Shown: piece after piece, positions 1-7,614 of the stretch
Layout: each line of letters begins with the position of its first letter
How positions within the stretch are numbered: position 1 is the stretch's first letter
Assembly (NCBI GenBank): GCA_902388545.1
Contig: CABMPS010000028.1
Span: 1-13,886, forward strand
DNA: 13,886 nucleotides
Direction: 5' to 3'
Source: an uncultured Collinsella sp.
GTDB lineage: Bacteria; Actinomycetota; Coriobacteriia; Coriobacteriales; Coriobacteriaceae
The notes under the pieces: generated by a model
The model's input: the letters and a program-made list of their open reading frames with translations, nothing else
What the model was told of the DNA's origin: nothing
The model's database searches: none
Program-made: the position numbers and the translations under genes

Positions 1-338
1 GAGACCTCGAGGCCAGCAGCCTGGAGGGAGCGGATGGCGGTCTCACGACCGGAGCCGGGGCCCTTGACGAAGACGGAAACCTTCTTCATACCGTGCTCCA
101 TGGCCTGCTTGGCAGCAGCCTCGGCAGCCATCTGGGCAGCGAACGGCGTGGACTTACGGGAGCCCTTGAAGCCCACCTGGCCAGCCGACTTCCAGGAAAT
201 GACGTTGCCCTGGGGATCGGTGATCGAAACGATCGTGTTGTTGAACGTAGAACGGATGTGAGCCTGGCCCACGGAAATGTTCTTACGGTCCGCGCGCTTC
301 AGACGGGCAGCGCGAACGTTCTTCTTAGCAGTAGCCAT
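1..338 (-). CDS. rpsK: 30S ribosomal protein S11, C-terminus cut by window edge
   Basis: S11 is a protein of the small-subunit platform near the mRNA exit. The first 112 residues are visible with no stop before the left edge; the family is about 130 residues, so roughly 15-20 C-terminal residues are missing. Recognisable stretches are the basic N-terminus ([20 protein letters not shown]), the [16 protein letters not shown] segment and the [18 protein letters not shown] segment. The start is ATG at 338-336, with an AAGGAG ribosome-binding site that overlaps the stop codon of rpsM, so the two genes are probably translationally coupled. It is the last visible gene of the infA-rpmJ-rpsM-rpsK run; rpsD and rpoA would be expected further left. 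Confidence 0.96.
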   Translation of the reverse strand, partial: MATAKKNVRAARLKRADRKNISVGQAHIRSTFNNTIVSITDPQGNVISWKSAGQVGFKGSRKSTPFAAQMAAEAAAKQAMEHGMKKVSVFVKGPGSGRETAIRSLQAAGLEV

Positions 339-352
339 CTATCTAGCGCTCC

Positions 353-727
353 TTATTTCTTCTTCTTAGCACCGATCTGACGCTTCGGGCCCTTGCGGGT
401 ACGAGCGTTAGTGTGGGTGCGCTGGCCGCGGACCGGGAGGCCCTTGCGGTGACGAAGGCCGCGGTTGCAGCCGATGTCCATAAGGCGCTTGACGTTCTGG
501 TTGCGCTCACGGCGGAGGTCGCCCTCAACCATGATCTGGTTCTTATCGATATAATCACGGATGGCGTTAACCTCATCCTCGGTGAGGTCCTTAACACGCG
601 TATCCACGTTAACGTTGCACTCGACGCAGATCTTCGTCGCAGTGGTGCGGCCGATGCCGTAAATGTAGGTCAGACCGATCTCAACGCGCTTCTCACGCGG
701 GAGGTCGACACCATTAATACGGGCCAA
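353..727 (-). CDS. rpsM: 30S ribosomal protein S13
   Basis: S13 is a head protein of the small subunit that contacts the P-site tRNA and L5 across the subunit bridge. The 124 residues match the usual length of about 120-125. The N-terminal [21 protein letters not shown] segment, the YGIG motif (residues 23-26), the C-terminal basic stretch around [16 protein letters not shown] and a lysine tail are typical. The start codon is TTG at 727-725; it gives the expected MAR N-terminus and lies about seven bases after an AGGAG motif, and no in-frame ATG replaces it. The stop lies 14 bases before the rpsK start and rpmJ ends 14 bases upstream, so it is tightly packed in the operon. Confidence 0.97.
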   Translation of the reverse strand: MARINGVDLPREKRVEIGLTYIYGIGRTTATKICVECNVNVDTRVKDLTEDEVNAIRDYIDKNQIMVEGDLRRERNQNVKRLMDIGCNRGLRHRKGLPVRGQRTHTNARTRKGPKRQIGAKKKK

Positions 728-741
728 CGTAGTCTCCTCTC

Positions 742-855
742 TTAACCCTGACGCTGCTTATGACGGGGGTTCTCGCAAATGACGAGGACCTTGCCATGGC
801 GCCTAATGATTTTGCACTTATCGCACATCTTCTTGACCGAAGGACGTACCTTCAT
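742..855 (-). CDS. rpmJ: 50S ribosomal protein L36, zinc-binding type
   Basis: This is a 37-residue protein from ATG at 855-853 to TAA at 744-742. It reads [20 protein letters not shown] and continues to a HKQRQG end, which is the standard L36 sequence and length. Cys11, Cys14, Cys27 and His32 form the zinc site of the zinc-binding version of L36, a small large-subunit protein that binds 23S rRNA. An AAGGAAG ribosome-binding site precedes the ATG. It sits between infA (150 bases upstream, a spacer with two hairpins) and rpsM (14 bases downstream), its usual place in Gram-positive alpha operons. Confidence 0.95.
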   Translation of the reverse strand: MKVRPSVKKMCDKCKIIRRHGKVLVICENPRHKQRQG

Positions 856-904
856 CGTTCTTCCTTTCGGTAGCGCTCAAACTACTTCCCTACTATCTAC
901 TCGC

Positions 905-934
905 CCAGCCGCAGGCGTTTAAAACTATGGCTGG
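905..934 (-). other. Stem-loop in infA-rpmJ spacer (proximal to rpmJ)
   Basis: In minus-strand RNA a CCAGCC arm pairs with GGCUGG across an 18-base loop. It lies between a stronger hairpin at 949-980 and the rpmJ start. There is no U-tract, so it is not a standard terminator. The six-pair stem alone is modest evidence; its position in a spacer with another hairpin makes it more notable. Confidence 0.4.
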
Positions 935-948
935 TCTTCACACACAAT

Positions 949-980
949 CCGACCGTAGGTTGAGCTAAGCCTACAGCCGG
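949..980 (-). other. Eleven-pair stem-loop in infA-rpmJ spacer
   Basis: Minus-strand RNA pairs CCGGCUGUAGG with CCUACGGUCGG around a 10-base loop. All 11 positions pair, two of them as G-U, which form only in the minus-strand transcript and not in plus-strand RNA. No U-run follows, so an RNA-processing, stabilising or regulatory role is more likely than simple termination. It begins 26 bases after the infA stop codon. Confidence 0.55.
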
Positions 981-1005
981 AAATGGAGTGCGTGTATGCG
1001 TGCCG

Positions 1006-1224
1006 CTATTTGTAGCGATAGGTGATGCGGCCGCGGGTCAGGTCGTACGGGGAAAGCTCCACGACAACCCTGTCACCGGGGAGAATACGGATGTAATTCA
1101 TTCGGATCTTGCCAGAAATGTTGCACAGAACCGAATGACCGTTCTCGAGCTCGACCTTAAACATGGCGTTGGGCAACGGTTCCTTTACCGTACCCTCGAG
1201 CTCAATTGCGTCTTCCTTCTTCAC
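1006..1224 (-). CDS. infA: Translation initiation factor IF-1
   Basis: IF-1 binds the A site of the 30S subunit during initiation. The protein is a single S1/OB-fold domain; the segments [39 protein letters not shown] and the ending [17 protein letters not shown] are diagnostic. I place the start at GTG 1224-1222, giving 72 residues as in many IF-1 proteins and a 10-base spacing from a weak GAAAG site. A TTG at 1230-1228 would add two residues but lies only four bases from that site. A possible promoter lies about 40-70 bases upstream, so infA may head its own transcript with rpmJ, rpsM and rpsK as well as receive read-through from map. Confidence 0.95.
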   Translation of the reverse strand: MKKEDAIELEGTVKEPLPNAMFKVELENGHSVLCNISGKIRMNYIRILPGDRVVVELSPYDLTRGRITYRYK

Positions 1225-1263
1225 AAGCAATCATCTTTCTCTAGAAAACGACAGCGATTGAGT

Positions 1264-1292
1264 ATTCTACAATACGCATGCACGTATCGTAA
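1264..1292 (-). promoter_or_regulatory. Possible promoter upstream of infA
   Basis: On the minus strand TTACGA (1292-1287) and TAGAAT (1269-1264) are separated by 17 bases. The -10 matches the vegetative consensus at five of six positions and the -35 at three of six. The spacer holds an inverted repeat, ATACG-N6-CGTAT (1287-1272). Transcription would begin near 1257, about 30 bases before the infA start. Confidence 0.4.
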
Positions 1293-1338
1293 TATCTTCG
1301 TAATGGCTCCACAACTAAGCGGAACTTGTTACTTTACA

Positions 1339-1381
1339 GAAATGTAGATGCCGACGTATTTGAACGGAACCCCTACATTTC
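1339..1381 (-). other. Inverted repeat spanning the map stop codon
   Basis: GAAATGTAG and CTACATTTC form a perfect nine-pair stem with a 25-base loop in minus-strand RNA. The upstream arm includes the TAG stop codon of map. The stem is AT-rich and not followed by a U-tract, so it could be a weak terminator or mRNA-stabilising end between map and infA; function is unknown. Confidence 0.4.
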
Positions 1382-2161
1382 ACCGCCCTGCAAGGAACAC
1401 CAAGCACCTTGGGCATCCGTGGTGAGAATCACCGGGCCGTCATTGGTAATGGCGACGGTGTTCTCGTAGTGCGCGGCGGGCAGGTGGTCGTTGGTCGTGA
1501 CGATCCAACCGTCGGAGCCCGTGCTCACATGGTTGGAACCCATCGTAACCATCGGCTCGATGGCAATGACCATGCCGGCCTGGAGGCGAACGCCCCTCCC
1601 CTTCTTTCCATAGTTAGGAACGTTGGGGTCCTCGTGCATCACGCGGCCAATGCCATGGCCCACATAGTCACGAAGCACGCCGTAACCGTGAGACTCGGCG
1701 AGGGACTGAACGGCGTAACCAACATCCCCGATATGGTTACCGGGAACAGCCTGCTCGATGGCAGCCTTAAGGCAATCGCGCGTGACCTCGCACAGGGCCT
1801 TGGCCTCGGGCGTGGGTGTGCCGACAAAAAACGTCCAAGCGTTATCGCCAACCCAACCGTCGACAACGGCTCCCGTATCGATGGAGATGATATCGCCATC
1901 GCGCAGGATCATGTCGGGGTTGGGAATACCGTGGACCACGGCATCGTTAATCGATGCGCAAATGGTACCGGGGAACCCGCCGTAACCCTTAAAGGCCGGG
2001 GTGCCGCCATGCATACGGATAATCTGCTCTGCGAGCTGATCGAGCTCAAAGGTCGAAACACCAGGGCGCACCATGGCTCCAACGTGGCGGAGCGCCATCT
2101 TAGATAGCGCTCCTGCCTTCTTCATCTGCTCGATTTGCGTTGCAGACTTAATCTTGATCAT
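1373..2161 (-). CDS. map: Methionine aminopeptidase, type I
   Basis: Removes the initiator methionine from nascent proteins in the cytoplasm. The 262 residues fit the short type I enzyme (about 250-265). The five metal ligands of the pita-bread fold are visible: Asp95 and Asp106 (SIDTGAVVDGWVGD), His169 (YVGHGIG), Glu202 (AIEPM) and Glu233 (YENTV), with His77 (VVHGIP) and His176 as the active-site histidines. There is no N-terminal zinc-finger extension. The ATG at 2161-2159 overlaps the adk TGA stop as ATGA, so it is probably translationally coupled to adk. The adk-map-infA order is standard for Gram-positive spc clusters. Confidence 0.97.
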   Translation of the reverse strand: MIKIKSATQIEQMKKAGALSKMALRHVGAMVRPGVSTFELDQLAEQIIRMHGGTPAFKGYGGFPGTICASINDAVVHGIPNPDMILRDGDIISIDTGAVVDGWVGDNAWTFFVGTPTPEAKALCEVTRDCLKAAIEQAVPGNHIGDVGYAVQSLAESHGYGVLRDYVGHGIGRVMHEDPNVPNYGKKGRGVRLQAGMVIAIEPMVTMGSNHVSTGSDGWIVTTNDHLPAAHYENTVAITNDGPVILTTDAQGAWCSLQGGEM

Positions 2162-2784
2162 AGACCGAGAGCCTCTTTGACATCCCCGTACACGGTCTCG
2201 CGAGCCTGGTCACCGTTGACCGACTTGAGCAGACCCTGGCCACGATAGTAGTCGACGAGCGGGCTCGTGGACTTCTCGTAGACGTCGAGACGGTTCTTGA
2301 TGGTCTCGGGCTTGTCGTCGTCGCGCTGATACATCTCGCCGGCGCACTTGGGGCAGGTAGCATCGGCAGCGGTGCCGGTGTAACCGCAGGCGCGGCAAGT
2401 TCGACGCGAAGACAGACGATCGATGATGACCTCGGGGGCCACGTCGACCAGAAGGGCGCAGTCGATCTCGCGACCCATGGCGGAGAGCTCGGAATCGAGC
2501 GTCACAGCCTGGGCGGTGTTGCGCGGGAAGCCGTCGAGGATGAAGCCCTGCTGGGCGTCATCGGCAGCAAGGCGCTCCTTGACAAGGTCGATCACGAGCT
2601 GGTCGGGAACGAGCTCGCCAGCGTCCATGTACTTCTTAGCCTGAATACCAAGCTCGGTGCCACCCTTGACGGCAGCACGCAGCAGGTCGCCCGTGGAAAT
2701 GTGAGCGACGCCAAACTCGGCGACGAGCTCCTGTGCGACGGTGCCCTTACCGGCACCCGGAGCTCCGAGCAATACGAGGTTCAT
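2158..2784 (-). CDS. adk: Adenylate kinase, zinc-type long LID
   Basis: Interconverts ATP + AMP and two ADP in the cytoplasm. The P-loop GAPGAGKGT is at residues 7-15, the AMP-binding STGDLLR near 30-36 and the DGFPR motif near 84-88. The LID carries a Cys4 zinc motif (Cys130, Cys133, Cys144, Cys147), the structural zinc form common in Gram-positives. I chose ATG at 2784-2782 (208 residues) because an AGGAGG site lies seven bases upstream; a TTG two codons earlier (2790) abuts that site too closely. It follows secY by 18 bases and overlaps map by four. Confidence 0.97.
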   Translation of the reverse strand: MNLVLLGAPGAGKGTVAQELVAEFGVAHISTGDLLRAAVKGGTELGIQAKKYMDAGELVPDQLVIDLVKERLAADDAQQGFILDGFPRNTAQAVTLDSELSAMGREIDCALLVDVAPEVIIDRLSSRRTCRACGYTGTAADATCPKCAGEMYQRDDDKPETIKNRLDVYEKSTSPLVDYYRGQGLLKSVNGDQARETVYGDVKEALGL

Positions 2785-2802
2785 GAGCAATCCTCCTCTA
2801 GC

Positions 2803-4089
2803 CTATTTAAAGAATCCATCGTAATCATACATCTTGATCTGGCCTTCGAGCTTATCGACCGTGTCGAGCACGACGCCGACCATGATGAGGATGGACGTGC
2901 CGCCAAATGCCTGGATCAGATGGTTACCCGTGAAGGAGAAGATGATCGAAGGCACGATGGCGATGAGCGCCAAAAAGACAGCGCTGGGAAGCGTGATCTT
3001 GTTGAGCGCGTTCTTGATGTAGGCCGCGGTAGCCCTACCCGGACGGACGCCCGGAATAAAGCCACCCTGCTTCTTAAGGTTGTCGGCCGTGTCATCGGGG
3101 TTGAACACCATGGAGGTGTAGAAGTACGCGAAGAACACGATGAGGACAACGTTAAGCACCCAGTTGAGCCAACCGGTCGAAAGCGCGGAGGCAACTGCCT
3201 GAATCCAGCCGATGCCGGGGAAGAACACGGCAATCTGAGCCGGGAAGTACAGCAGCGCCGAAGCGAAGATGATCGGCACGACGCCCGCGGTGTTGACCTT
3301 GATGGGCAGGTAGGTGGTCTGGCCACCCATCATGCGACGACCCACAACGCGCTTAGCGTAGGAGACCGGAATGCGGCGCTGGCCGCGCTCAAGGAAAACA
3401 ATCAGCGGGATAACCAGCAGGATGATGGCGCAGATAATCACCATGGTGATGATGCCACCGGCATTGCCCTCGGTGCTGGAGAAGATCGCCTGCGGCAGGC
3501 CGGCCATGATGTTCGCAAAGATGATCAGCGACATGCCATTGCCGATACCGCGCTGGGTGATGAGCTCACCAATCCACATGATCAGCATAGCGCCTGCGGT
3601 GAGCGTACCGACGATCATGAGGTCGAAGATGATCTCGGGAGCGCCGGCGCCATTAAAGCTGATGCCGAAGCTCTTAAAGAGGAAGAGGTAACCCACGGAG
3701 TTGAGGATTGCCAGAGCCAGGGTGAGGTAACGCGAATACTGCGTAATCTTGGTCTGACCGACCTCGCCCTCGCGGGCAAGCTCATGCAGGGAAGGCACAA
3801 CGGCCTGGAGCATCTGGAGGATGATCGAGCTGGTGATGTAAGGCATGATGCCCAGCGAAAACACCGACACATAGCTCAACGCGCCGCCAGAGAAAAGATT
3901 CAGGAGGGCCATAGCACCTGCGGCGACCGAATTGTTATCGGTCGAGAAAAGGCCCAGCATCCCCTGGAAGGGAATGCCGGGCACAGGAACGTGCGCACCA
4001 ATGCGGTACACGACGAGCATAGCTATGGTAAAAAGAATCTTTTCGCGCAATTCTTTGATGCGGAAAGCATTCTTAAGACCATTTAGCAC
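2803..4089 (-). CDS. secY: Protein translocase subunit SecY
   Basis: SecY is the pore-forming membrane subunit of the SecYEG translocon. The 428 residues match the family and contain about ten hydrophobic helices, beginning at residues 18-32. Conserved signatures include FSGGAL (66-71), [13 protein letters not shown] (78-90), [12 protein letters not shown] (174-185) and the cytoplasmic C5 loop [10 protein letters not shown] (342-351). The start is GTG at 4089-4087, inside the end of rplO, giving a seven-base overlap; no in-frame ATG lies nearby and an AAAGG site is about ten bases upstream. It stands between rplO and adk as in most bacterial spc operons. Confidence 0.97.
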   Translation of the reverse strand: MLNGLKNAFRIKELREKILFTIAMLVVYRIGAHVPVPGIPFQGMLGLFSTDNNSVAAGAMALLNLFSGGALSYVSVFSLGIMPYITSSIILQMLQAVVPSLHELAREGEVGQTKITQYSRYLTLALAILNSVGYLFLFKSFGISFNGAGAPEIIFDLMIVGTLTAGAMLIMWIGELITQRGIGNGMSLIIFANIMAGLPQAIFSSTEGNAGGIITMVIICAIILLVIPLIVFLERGQRRIPVSYAKRVVGRRMMGGQTTYLPIKVNTAGVVPIIFASALLYFPAQIAVFFPGIGWIQAVASALSTGWLNWVLNVVLIVFFAYFYTSMVFNPDDTADNLKKQGGFIPGVRPGRATAAYIKNALNKITLPSAVFLALIAIVPSIIFSFTGNHLIQAFGGTSILIMVGVVLDTVDKLEGQIKMYDYDGFFK

Positions 4090-4532
4090 GGCAGCTCGAC
4101 CTTTCCGCCAGCGGCCTCGATCTTGGCCTGCGCAGAAGCGCTGACCTTGTCGACCTTGACCGTGAACTTCTTGGTGAGCTCACCATTGCCGAGCACCTTG
4201 ACGGGCTCGAACTCGCTCTTGGTGATGCGAGCGGCCTTAAGAGCGGCACCGTCGATCACAGCGCCGTCCTCGAACTTACGCTCGAGACGCTCAACGTTAA
4301 CAGCGGTGTACTCGATACGACGGGGGTTGCGGAAGCCCGGAAGCTTGGGCAGGCGCATAGCCAGCGGAGTCTGGCCACCCTCGAAGCCGGCACCCTTGGT
4401 GCCACCAGAGCGGGAACCCTGGCCCTTCTGGCCGCGGCCAGAAGTGGTGCCGTGACCCGAAGAATTGCCACGGCCGACGCGCTTGCGGTTCTTAGTGGAA
4501 CCGGGCGCGGGAGTAAGATCGTGAAGCTGCAT
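4083..4532 (-). CDS. rplO: 50S ribosomal protein L15
   Basis: L15 is a late-assembly protein of the large subunit. The 149 residues show the long glycine- and basic-rich N-terminal arm ([20 protein letters not shown] at 17-36), the GGQTPL motif and the C-terminal globular domain ending in [12 protein letters not shown]. The ATG at 4532-4530 has a GAGGAG site a few bases upstream and the gene follows rpmD by only three bases. Its stop TAA is overlapped by the secY start, so secY translation is probably coupled. Confidence 0.97.
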   Translation of the reverse strand: MQLHDLTPAPGSTKNRKRVGRGNSSGHGTTSGRGQKGQGSRSGGTKGAGFEGGQTPLAMRLPKLPGFRNPRRIEYTAVNVERLERKFEDGAVIDGAALKAARITKSEFEPVKVLGNGELTKKFTVKVDKVSASAQAKIEAAGGKVELPC

Positions 4533-4535
4533 TTG

Positions 4536-4718
4536 CTACTCCTCTACAATCTCGACAAGGTGCTTGACCTTGAAGATCATGCCGCGGACGGACTCGTTGT
4601 CAGCAATCTCGCGAACCTCGCGGATCCTGTGGAGACCGAGGGCACGGACAGTACGGACCTGGTCCTGCTTGCAACCGTTGGTGCTGCGGACCTGCTTGAT
4701 CTTGATGGTGTCAGCCAT
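4536..4718 (-). CDS. rpmD: 50S ribosomal protein L30
   Basis: A 60-residue bacterial-type L30. The beginning ADTIKIKQVRSTNG and the central RALGLHRIREVREIADNESVRGMI segment are typical, and the length matches the short bacterial form. The ATG at 4718-4716 begins two bases after the rpsE stop, with the ribosome-binding site GGAGAA inside the last codons of rpsE, so coupling is likely. Confidence 0.95.
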   Translation of the reverse strand: MADTIKIKQVRSTNGCKQDQVRTVRALGLHRIREVREIADNESVRGMIFKVKHLVEIVEE

Positions 4719-4720
4719 GC

Positions 4721-5245
4721 TTAGTTCTCCTTACCGACGAACATCTCGGAGACCGTCAGGCCACGGCGAGCCGCGACGTCCTCAGGGCTGGAGAGCTCCT
4801 TGAGGCCCTCGACGGCAGCCTTGATGATGTTGAGGCCGTTGTCGGTACCGAGGGACTTGGACAGGACGTTCTTGATGCCAGCAAGCTCGAAGAGGGGACG
4901 CACAGCGCCGCCGGCGATAACGCCGGTACCCTCGACAGCGGGCTTGATGATGATGCGGCCGGCACCAAAGTGGCCGAGAACCTCGTGCGGGATGGTGCCC
5001 TGCTCGGTCACCGGCACGTGGAACATGTTCTTCTTGGCATCGAGAGACGCCTTGGAGATGGCCAGGGGCACCTCAGCGGACTTGCCCATGCCAACGCCGA
5101 CGTTGCCCTTGCCGTCGCCAACGACGACGAGAGCGACGAGGCTCATGCGACGACCACCCTTGACGGTCTTCGACACGCGGTTGATGTAAACGACGCGCTC
5201 CTCGAACTCGGAGGCCTCGCGCTGCTGCTTCTGATTACGAGCCAT
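4721..5245 (-). CDS. rpsE: 30S ribosomal protein S5
   Basis: S5 lies at the back of the small subunit near the mRNA entry and influences decoding accuracy. The 174 residues contain the N-terminal double-stranded-RNA-binding-like domain (signature [20 protein letters not shown], then [18 protein letters not shown]) and a C-terminal domain with [19 protein letters not shown]. The ATG at 5245-5243 is preceded by a strong AGGAGG site and the rplR stop lies 14 bases upstream. Neighbours rplR and rpmD are in the usual order. Confidence 0.97.
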   Translation of the reverse strand: MARNQKQQREASEFEERVVYINRVSKTVKGGRRMSLVALVVVGDGKGNVGVGMGKSAEVPLAISKASLDAKKNMFHVPVTEQGTIPHEVLGHFGAGRIIIKPAVEGTGVIAGGAVRPLFELAGIKNVLSKSLGTDNGLNIIKAAVEGLKELSSPEDVAARRGLTVSEMFVGKEN

Positions 5246-5259
5246 GTGCTACATACCTC

Positions 5260-5628
5260 CTAGAACTCGAGACCGGCGGCACGAGCACCGTCGGCGAGGG
5301 CCTTGACGCGGCCATGGTAGATACGGCCACCGCGATCGAAGGCGACCTTGGTGATGCCGGCCTCGATGGCACGCTTGCCAACGAGCTGACCGACCTTCTC
5401 CGCAGCCTCCTTGTTCGAGGTGTGGGTGCCCTTGAACTCGGCCTCGAGGGTCGAGGCAGAGACGAGCGTCAGGCTGGAGCCCTTGCTGTCGTCGATGATC
5501 TGGGCATAGATGTTGGCGTTAGTACGGGTCACGCGAAGACGCGGACGCTCGGAGGTACCCGAGACCTTGCCGCGAACACGACGCTGACGACGCTTGAGGC
5601 CTTCCAGCTTCGCCTTATGCTTGTTCAT
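5260..5628 (-). CDS. rplR: 50S ribosomal protein L18
   Basis: L18 binds 5S rRNA together with L5. The 122 residues match the bacterial family: basic N-terminus ([20 protein letters not shown]), the core [20 protein letters not shown], and the end [20 protein letters not shown]. The ATG at 5628-5626 has an AGGAG site about seven bases upstream. A 75-base spacer with a perfect eight-pair hairpin separates it from rplF. Confidence 0.96.
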   Translation of the reverse strand: MNKHKAKLEGLKRRQRRVRGKVSGTSERPRLRVTRTNANIYAQIIDDSKGSSLTLVSASTLEAEFKGTHTSNKEAAEKVGQLVGKRAIEAGITKVAFDRGGRIYHGRVKALADGARAAGLEF

Positions 5629-5656
5629 ACGTAAACTCCTAAAAAGGTTGATCTTG

Positions 5657-5678
5657 CCAGCACCTGACGGGGTGCTGG
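5657..5678 (-). other. Perfect stem-loop in rplF-rplR spacer
   Basis: CCAGCACC pairs with GGTGCTGG around a six-base loop. A run of five T follows ten bases later on the minus strand, too far for a standard terminator and right before the rplR ribosome-binding site. It could be a partial attenuator or an mRNA-processing site. Confidence 0.5.
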
Positions 5679-5703
5679 TCTTATGCGAGTGAGTCGGTTA
5701 CGA

Positions 5704-6240
5704 CTACTTGGCGGCCTTACCCAGCTTGCGGCGGATGTGCTCGCCAACGTAGTGGATACCCTTGCCCTTGTAAGGCTCGGGAGGACGATGGCCGCGGATC
5801 TCAGCGGCGATCTGACCGACCTGCTGCTTGTTGATACCCTTGACGTTCACGTGGGTGTTGTCGGGAACCTCGAAGGTGATGCCCTCGGGAGCCTCGACGA
5901 TCACGGGGTGCGAGAAGCCCAGGGAGAACTCGAGGTTCTTGCCCTTCTGCTGCACGCGGTAACCGACGCCGGCGAGCTCGAGCTTCTTCTCGAAGCCCTC
6001 GGAAACGCCAACAACCATGTTGTGGATGAGGGCACGGGTGAGGCCGTGGCGGGCACGGGTCTCACGCTCGTCGTCGGGACGGGAAACGGTGAGGACGTTG
6101 TCCTCGATGTTGATAGCGAGCTTCTCAAAGACATCGAGCTCGAGCTGGCCCTTGGGGCCCTTGACGACAACGTTGTTGCCGTTGACTGCCACTTCGACTC
6201 CGGCGGGAATCTGGACAGGCTTATTACCGATACGAGACAC
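5704..6240 (-). CDS. rplF: 50S ribosomal protein L6
   Basis: L6 lies near the GTPase-associated centre of the large subunit. The 178 residues comprise the two repeated L6 domains; visible landmarks are [16 protein letters not shown] at the start, [14 protein letters not shown] in the middle and the C-terminal signature [19 protein letters not shown]. The start is GTG at 6240-6238, with an AAGGAG site seven bases upstream; it gives the canonical MSRIG beginning. It follows rpsH by 33 bases. Confidence 0.97.
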   Translation of the reverse strand: MSRIGNKPVQIPAGVEVAVNGNNVVVKGPKGQLELDVFEKLAINIEDNVLTVSRPDDERETRARHGLTRALIHNMVVGVSEGFEKKLELAGVGYRVQQKGKNLEFSLGFSHPVIVEAPEGITFEVPDNTHVNVKGINKQQVGQIAAEIRGHRPPEPYKGKGIHYVGEHIRRKLGKAAK

Positions 6241-6273
6241 GGTGATCTCCTTTCCTTCTACCTACCGAGCGAA

Positions 6274-6672
6274 TTACCAGACGTAAGCGATGATTTCGCC
6301 GCCGACGTTGTGCTTGCGAGCATCGCGGTCGGTCATAACGCCATGGCTGGTGGAAATAATGGCGGTACCAAGGCCACCGCGGACGCGGGGCATGTCGGCA
6401 ACGCCGGTGTACTTACGCAGGCCCGGCTTGGAAATGCGGCGGATGCCGTTGATGACCTTAGCCTTCTTGGGACCATACTTAAGCGTGATGTGCAGAGTCT
6501 TCTGGGGAACGGTGTCCTCGACATCGTAGCCCTCGATGTAGCCCTCCTCGTGCAGAACACGAGCGATCTCGACGAGCTTCTTGCTGCTCGGCATGGAGAC
6601 CGTGGCCTTGTTCACAGAGTTAGCGTTACGGATGCGCGTAAGCATATCTGCGATCGGGTCTGTAAGGTTCAT
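6274..6672 (-). CDS. rpsH: 30S ribosomal protein S8
   Basis: S8 is an early-assembly protein that binds helix 21 of 16S rRNA; in Escherichia coli it also represses the spc operon by binding its mRNA. The 132 residues show the canonical [17 protein letters not shown] start and the C-terminal [20 protein letters not shown] segment, ending IAYVW. The ATG at 6672-6670 has an AAGGAG site about seven bases upstream. The 119-base spacer from rpsZ contains two stem-loops. Confidence 0.97.
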   Translation of the reverse strand: MNLTDPIADMLTRIRNANSVNKATVSMPSSKKLVEIARVLHEEGYIEGYDVEDTVPQKTLHITLKYGPKKAKVINGIRRISKPGLRKYTGVADMPRVRGGLGTAIISTSHGVMTDRDARKHNVGGEIIAYVW

Positions 6673-6713
6673 ACAGATTCTCCTTCGTTCTTGATGAACA
6701 CGTGCTCTTGGTT

Positions 6714-6736
6714 CTTCGCCGCCCTTAACGGCAAAG
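6714..6736 (-). other. Stem-loop in rpsZ-rpsH spacer
   Basis: Minus-strand RNA pairs CUUUGCCG with CGGCGAAG around a seven-base loop, with one U-G pair that would be lost in plus-strand RNA. No U-tract follows. It lies about 40 bases before the rpsH start, so it could be a regulatory or processing element. Confidence 0.5.
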
Positions 6737-6779
6737 CCTAACTAGCGCGTTTTCCCTGTTCCAAACGGATGCTTGAAAC

Positions 6780-6799
6780 GCTGGTAGTGACTTACCAGC
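6780..6799 (-). other. Hairpin spanning the rpsZ stop codon
   Basis: GCTGGTA and TACCAGC form seven perfect pairs around a six-base loop. The upstream arm contains the last Trp codon and the start of the TAA stop of rpsZ. No U-tract follows. Confidence 0.35.
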
Positions 6800-6977
6800 T
6801 GGCCTTCTTAACGCCGGGAAGCTCGCCCTTGAGTGCAAGCTCGCGGAAGCAGACACGGCACAGGCCGAACTTGCGGTACACAGAGTGCGGACGGCCGCAG
6901 CGCTGGCAGCGCGTGTACTCACGAGTAGAGAACTTCTGCTTGCGATTGCACTTGACGATCATCGATGTCTTAGCCAC
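6792..6977 (-). CDS. rpsZ: 30S ribosomal protein S14, zinc-binding type Z
   Basis: This 61-residue form is the short zinc-binding S14 (also called rpsN type Z) found in Gram-positives. Cys24, Cys27, Cys40 and Cys43 form the zinc ribbon (TRCQRCGRP and [10 protein letters not shown]), and the C-terminus LPGVKKASW is characteristic. The start is GTG at 6977-6975, preceded by a strong AGGAGG site; no ATG suits better. It sits between rplE and rpsH, the standard place, but each side has a long spacer with hairpins. Confidence 0.96.
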   Translation of the reverse strand: MAKTSMIVKCNRKQKFSTREYTRCQRCGRPHSVYRKFGLCRVCFRELALKGELPGVKKASW

Positions 6978-7012
6978 TTATATCCTCCTCACATAGAGTA
7001 TTGTTCGCCCCA

Positions 7013-7040
7013 AGCGCCGCCCCCTTCTGGGAACGGCGCT
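7013..7040 (-). other. Twelve-pair stem-loop in rplE-rpsZ spacer
   Basis: Minus-strand RNA pairs AGCGCCGUUCCC with GGGGGCGGCGCU around the tetraloop AGAA. All 12 positions pair, two by G-U, and those two become A-C mismatches in plus-strand RNA, which points to function in the ribosomal mRNA. It starts 16 bases after the rplE stop and no U-tract follows. It is the most stable of the spacer hairpins. Confidence 0.6.
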
Positions 7041-7056
7041 CATAGGGCAGGTGAAC

Positions 7057-7614
7057 CTATTTCTTGAACGGGAAACCGAAGGCGTCCAGAAGGGCCTTGG
7101 CCTCCTCATCGGTATTGGCGGTGGTCACGAAAGTGATGTCCATACCACGCTGGTGATCGACGGAGTCGAAGTCGATCTCGGGGAAGATGAGCTGCTCGGT
7201 GACGCCCATGGAGAAGTTACCACGGCCGTCGAAGCTCTTGGCGGAGATGCCGCGGAAGTCGCGGATACGGGGAATCGCGACGGAGGTCAGACGATCGAAG
7301 AACTCCCACATACGGTCGCCACGCAGGGTAACCTTGCAGCCGATCGGCATACCAGCGCGCAGGCGGAAGGTAGCGATGGACTTGCGGGCACGGGTGATCA
7401 TCGGCTGCTGGCCGGTGATGGCGCGCAGGTCGCGCACGGCACCGTCGATGGCCTTGGAATCGGTAGCGGCCTCGCCGACACCCATGTTCACGACGATCTT
7501 CTCAAACTTGGGGATCATCATGACGTTCTCGTACTGGAACTTGTCCTGAAGCTGCTGCTTGACCTCGTTGTTGTACTTGGTCTTCAGACGCGGCACATAC
7601 TTCTCTTCTGCCAT
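7057..7614 (-). CDS. rplE: 50S ribosomal protein L5
   Basis: L5 binds 5S rRNA and forms part of the bridge to S13. The 185 residues match the family (about 180); typical segments are [15 protein letters not shown] (residues 35-49), the basic [19 protein letters not shown] stretch and the C-terminal [20 protein letters not shown]. The ATG at 7614-7612 has an AAGGAG site about six bases upstream. Oddly, rplX and rplN are not upstream; instead there is a 321-base non-coding stretch with its own likely promoter, so rplE seems to be the first gene of this transcript. Confidence 0.97.
   Translation of the reverse strand: MAEEKYVPRLKTKYNNEVKQQLQDKFQYENVMMIPKFEKIVVNMGVGEAATDSKAIDGAVRDLRAITGQQPMITRARKSIATFRLRAGMPIGCKVTLRGDRMWEFFDRLTSVAIPRIRDFRGISAKSFDGRGNFSMGVTEQLIFPEIDFDSVDHQRGMDITFVTTANTDEEAKALLDAFGFPFKK

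Noticed and set aside
2701..4086. 461-codon open frame on the plus strand opposite secY
   Set aside because: It is exactly antisense to secY and adk, its product is a low-complexity charged sequence (rich in D, H, R, E) typical of the complement of a GC-rich membrane-protein gene, and no family is recognisable.
5683..6741. 352-codon plus-strand frame opposite rplF and rpsH
   Set aside because: Antisense shadow of two certain ribosomal genes with no recognisable product.
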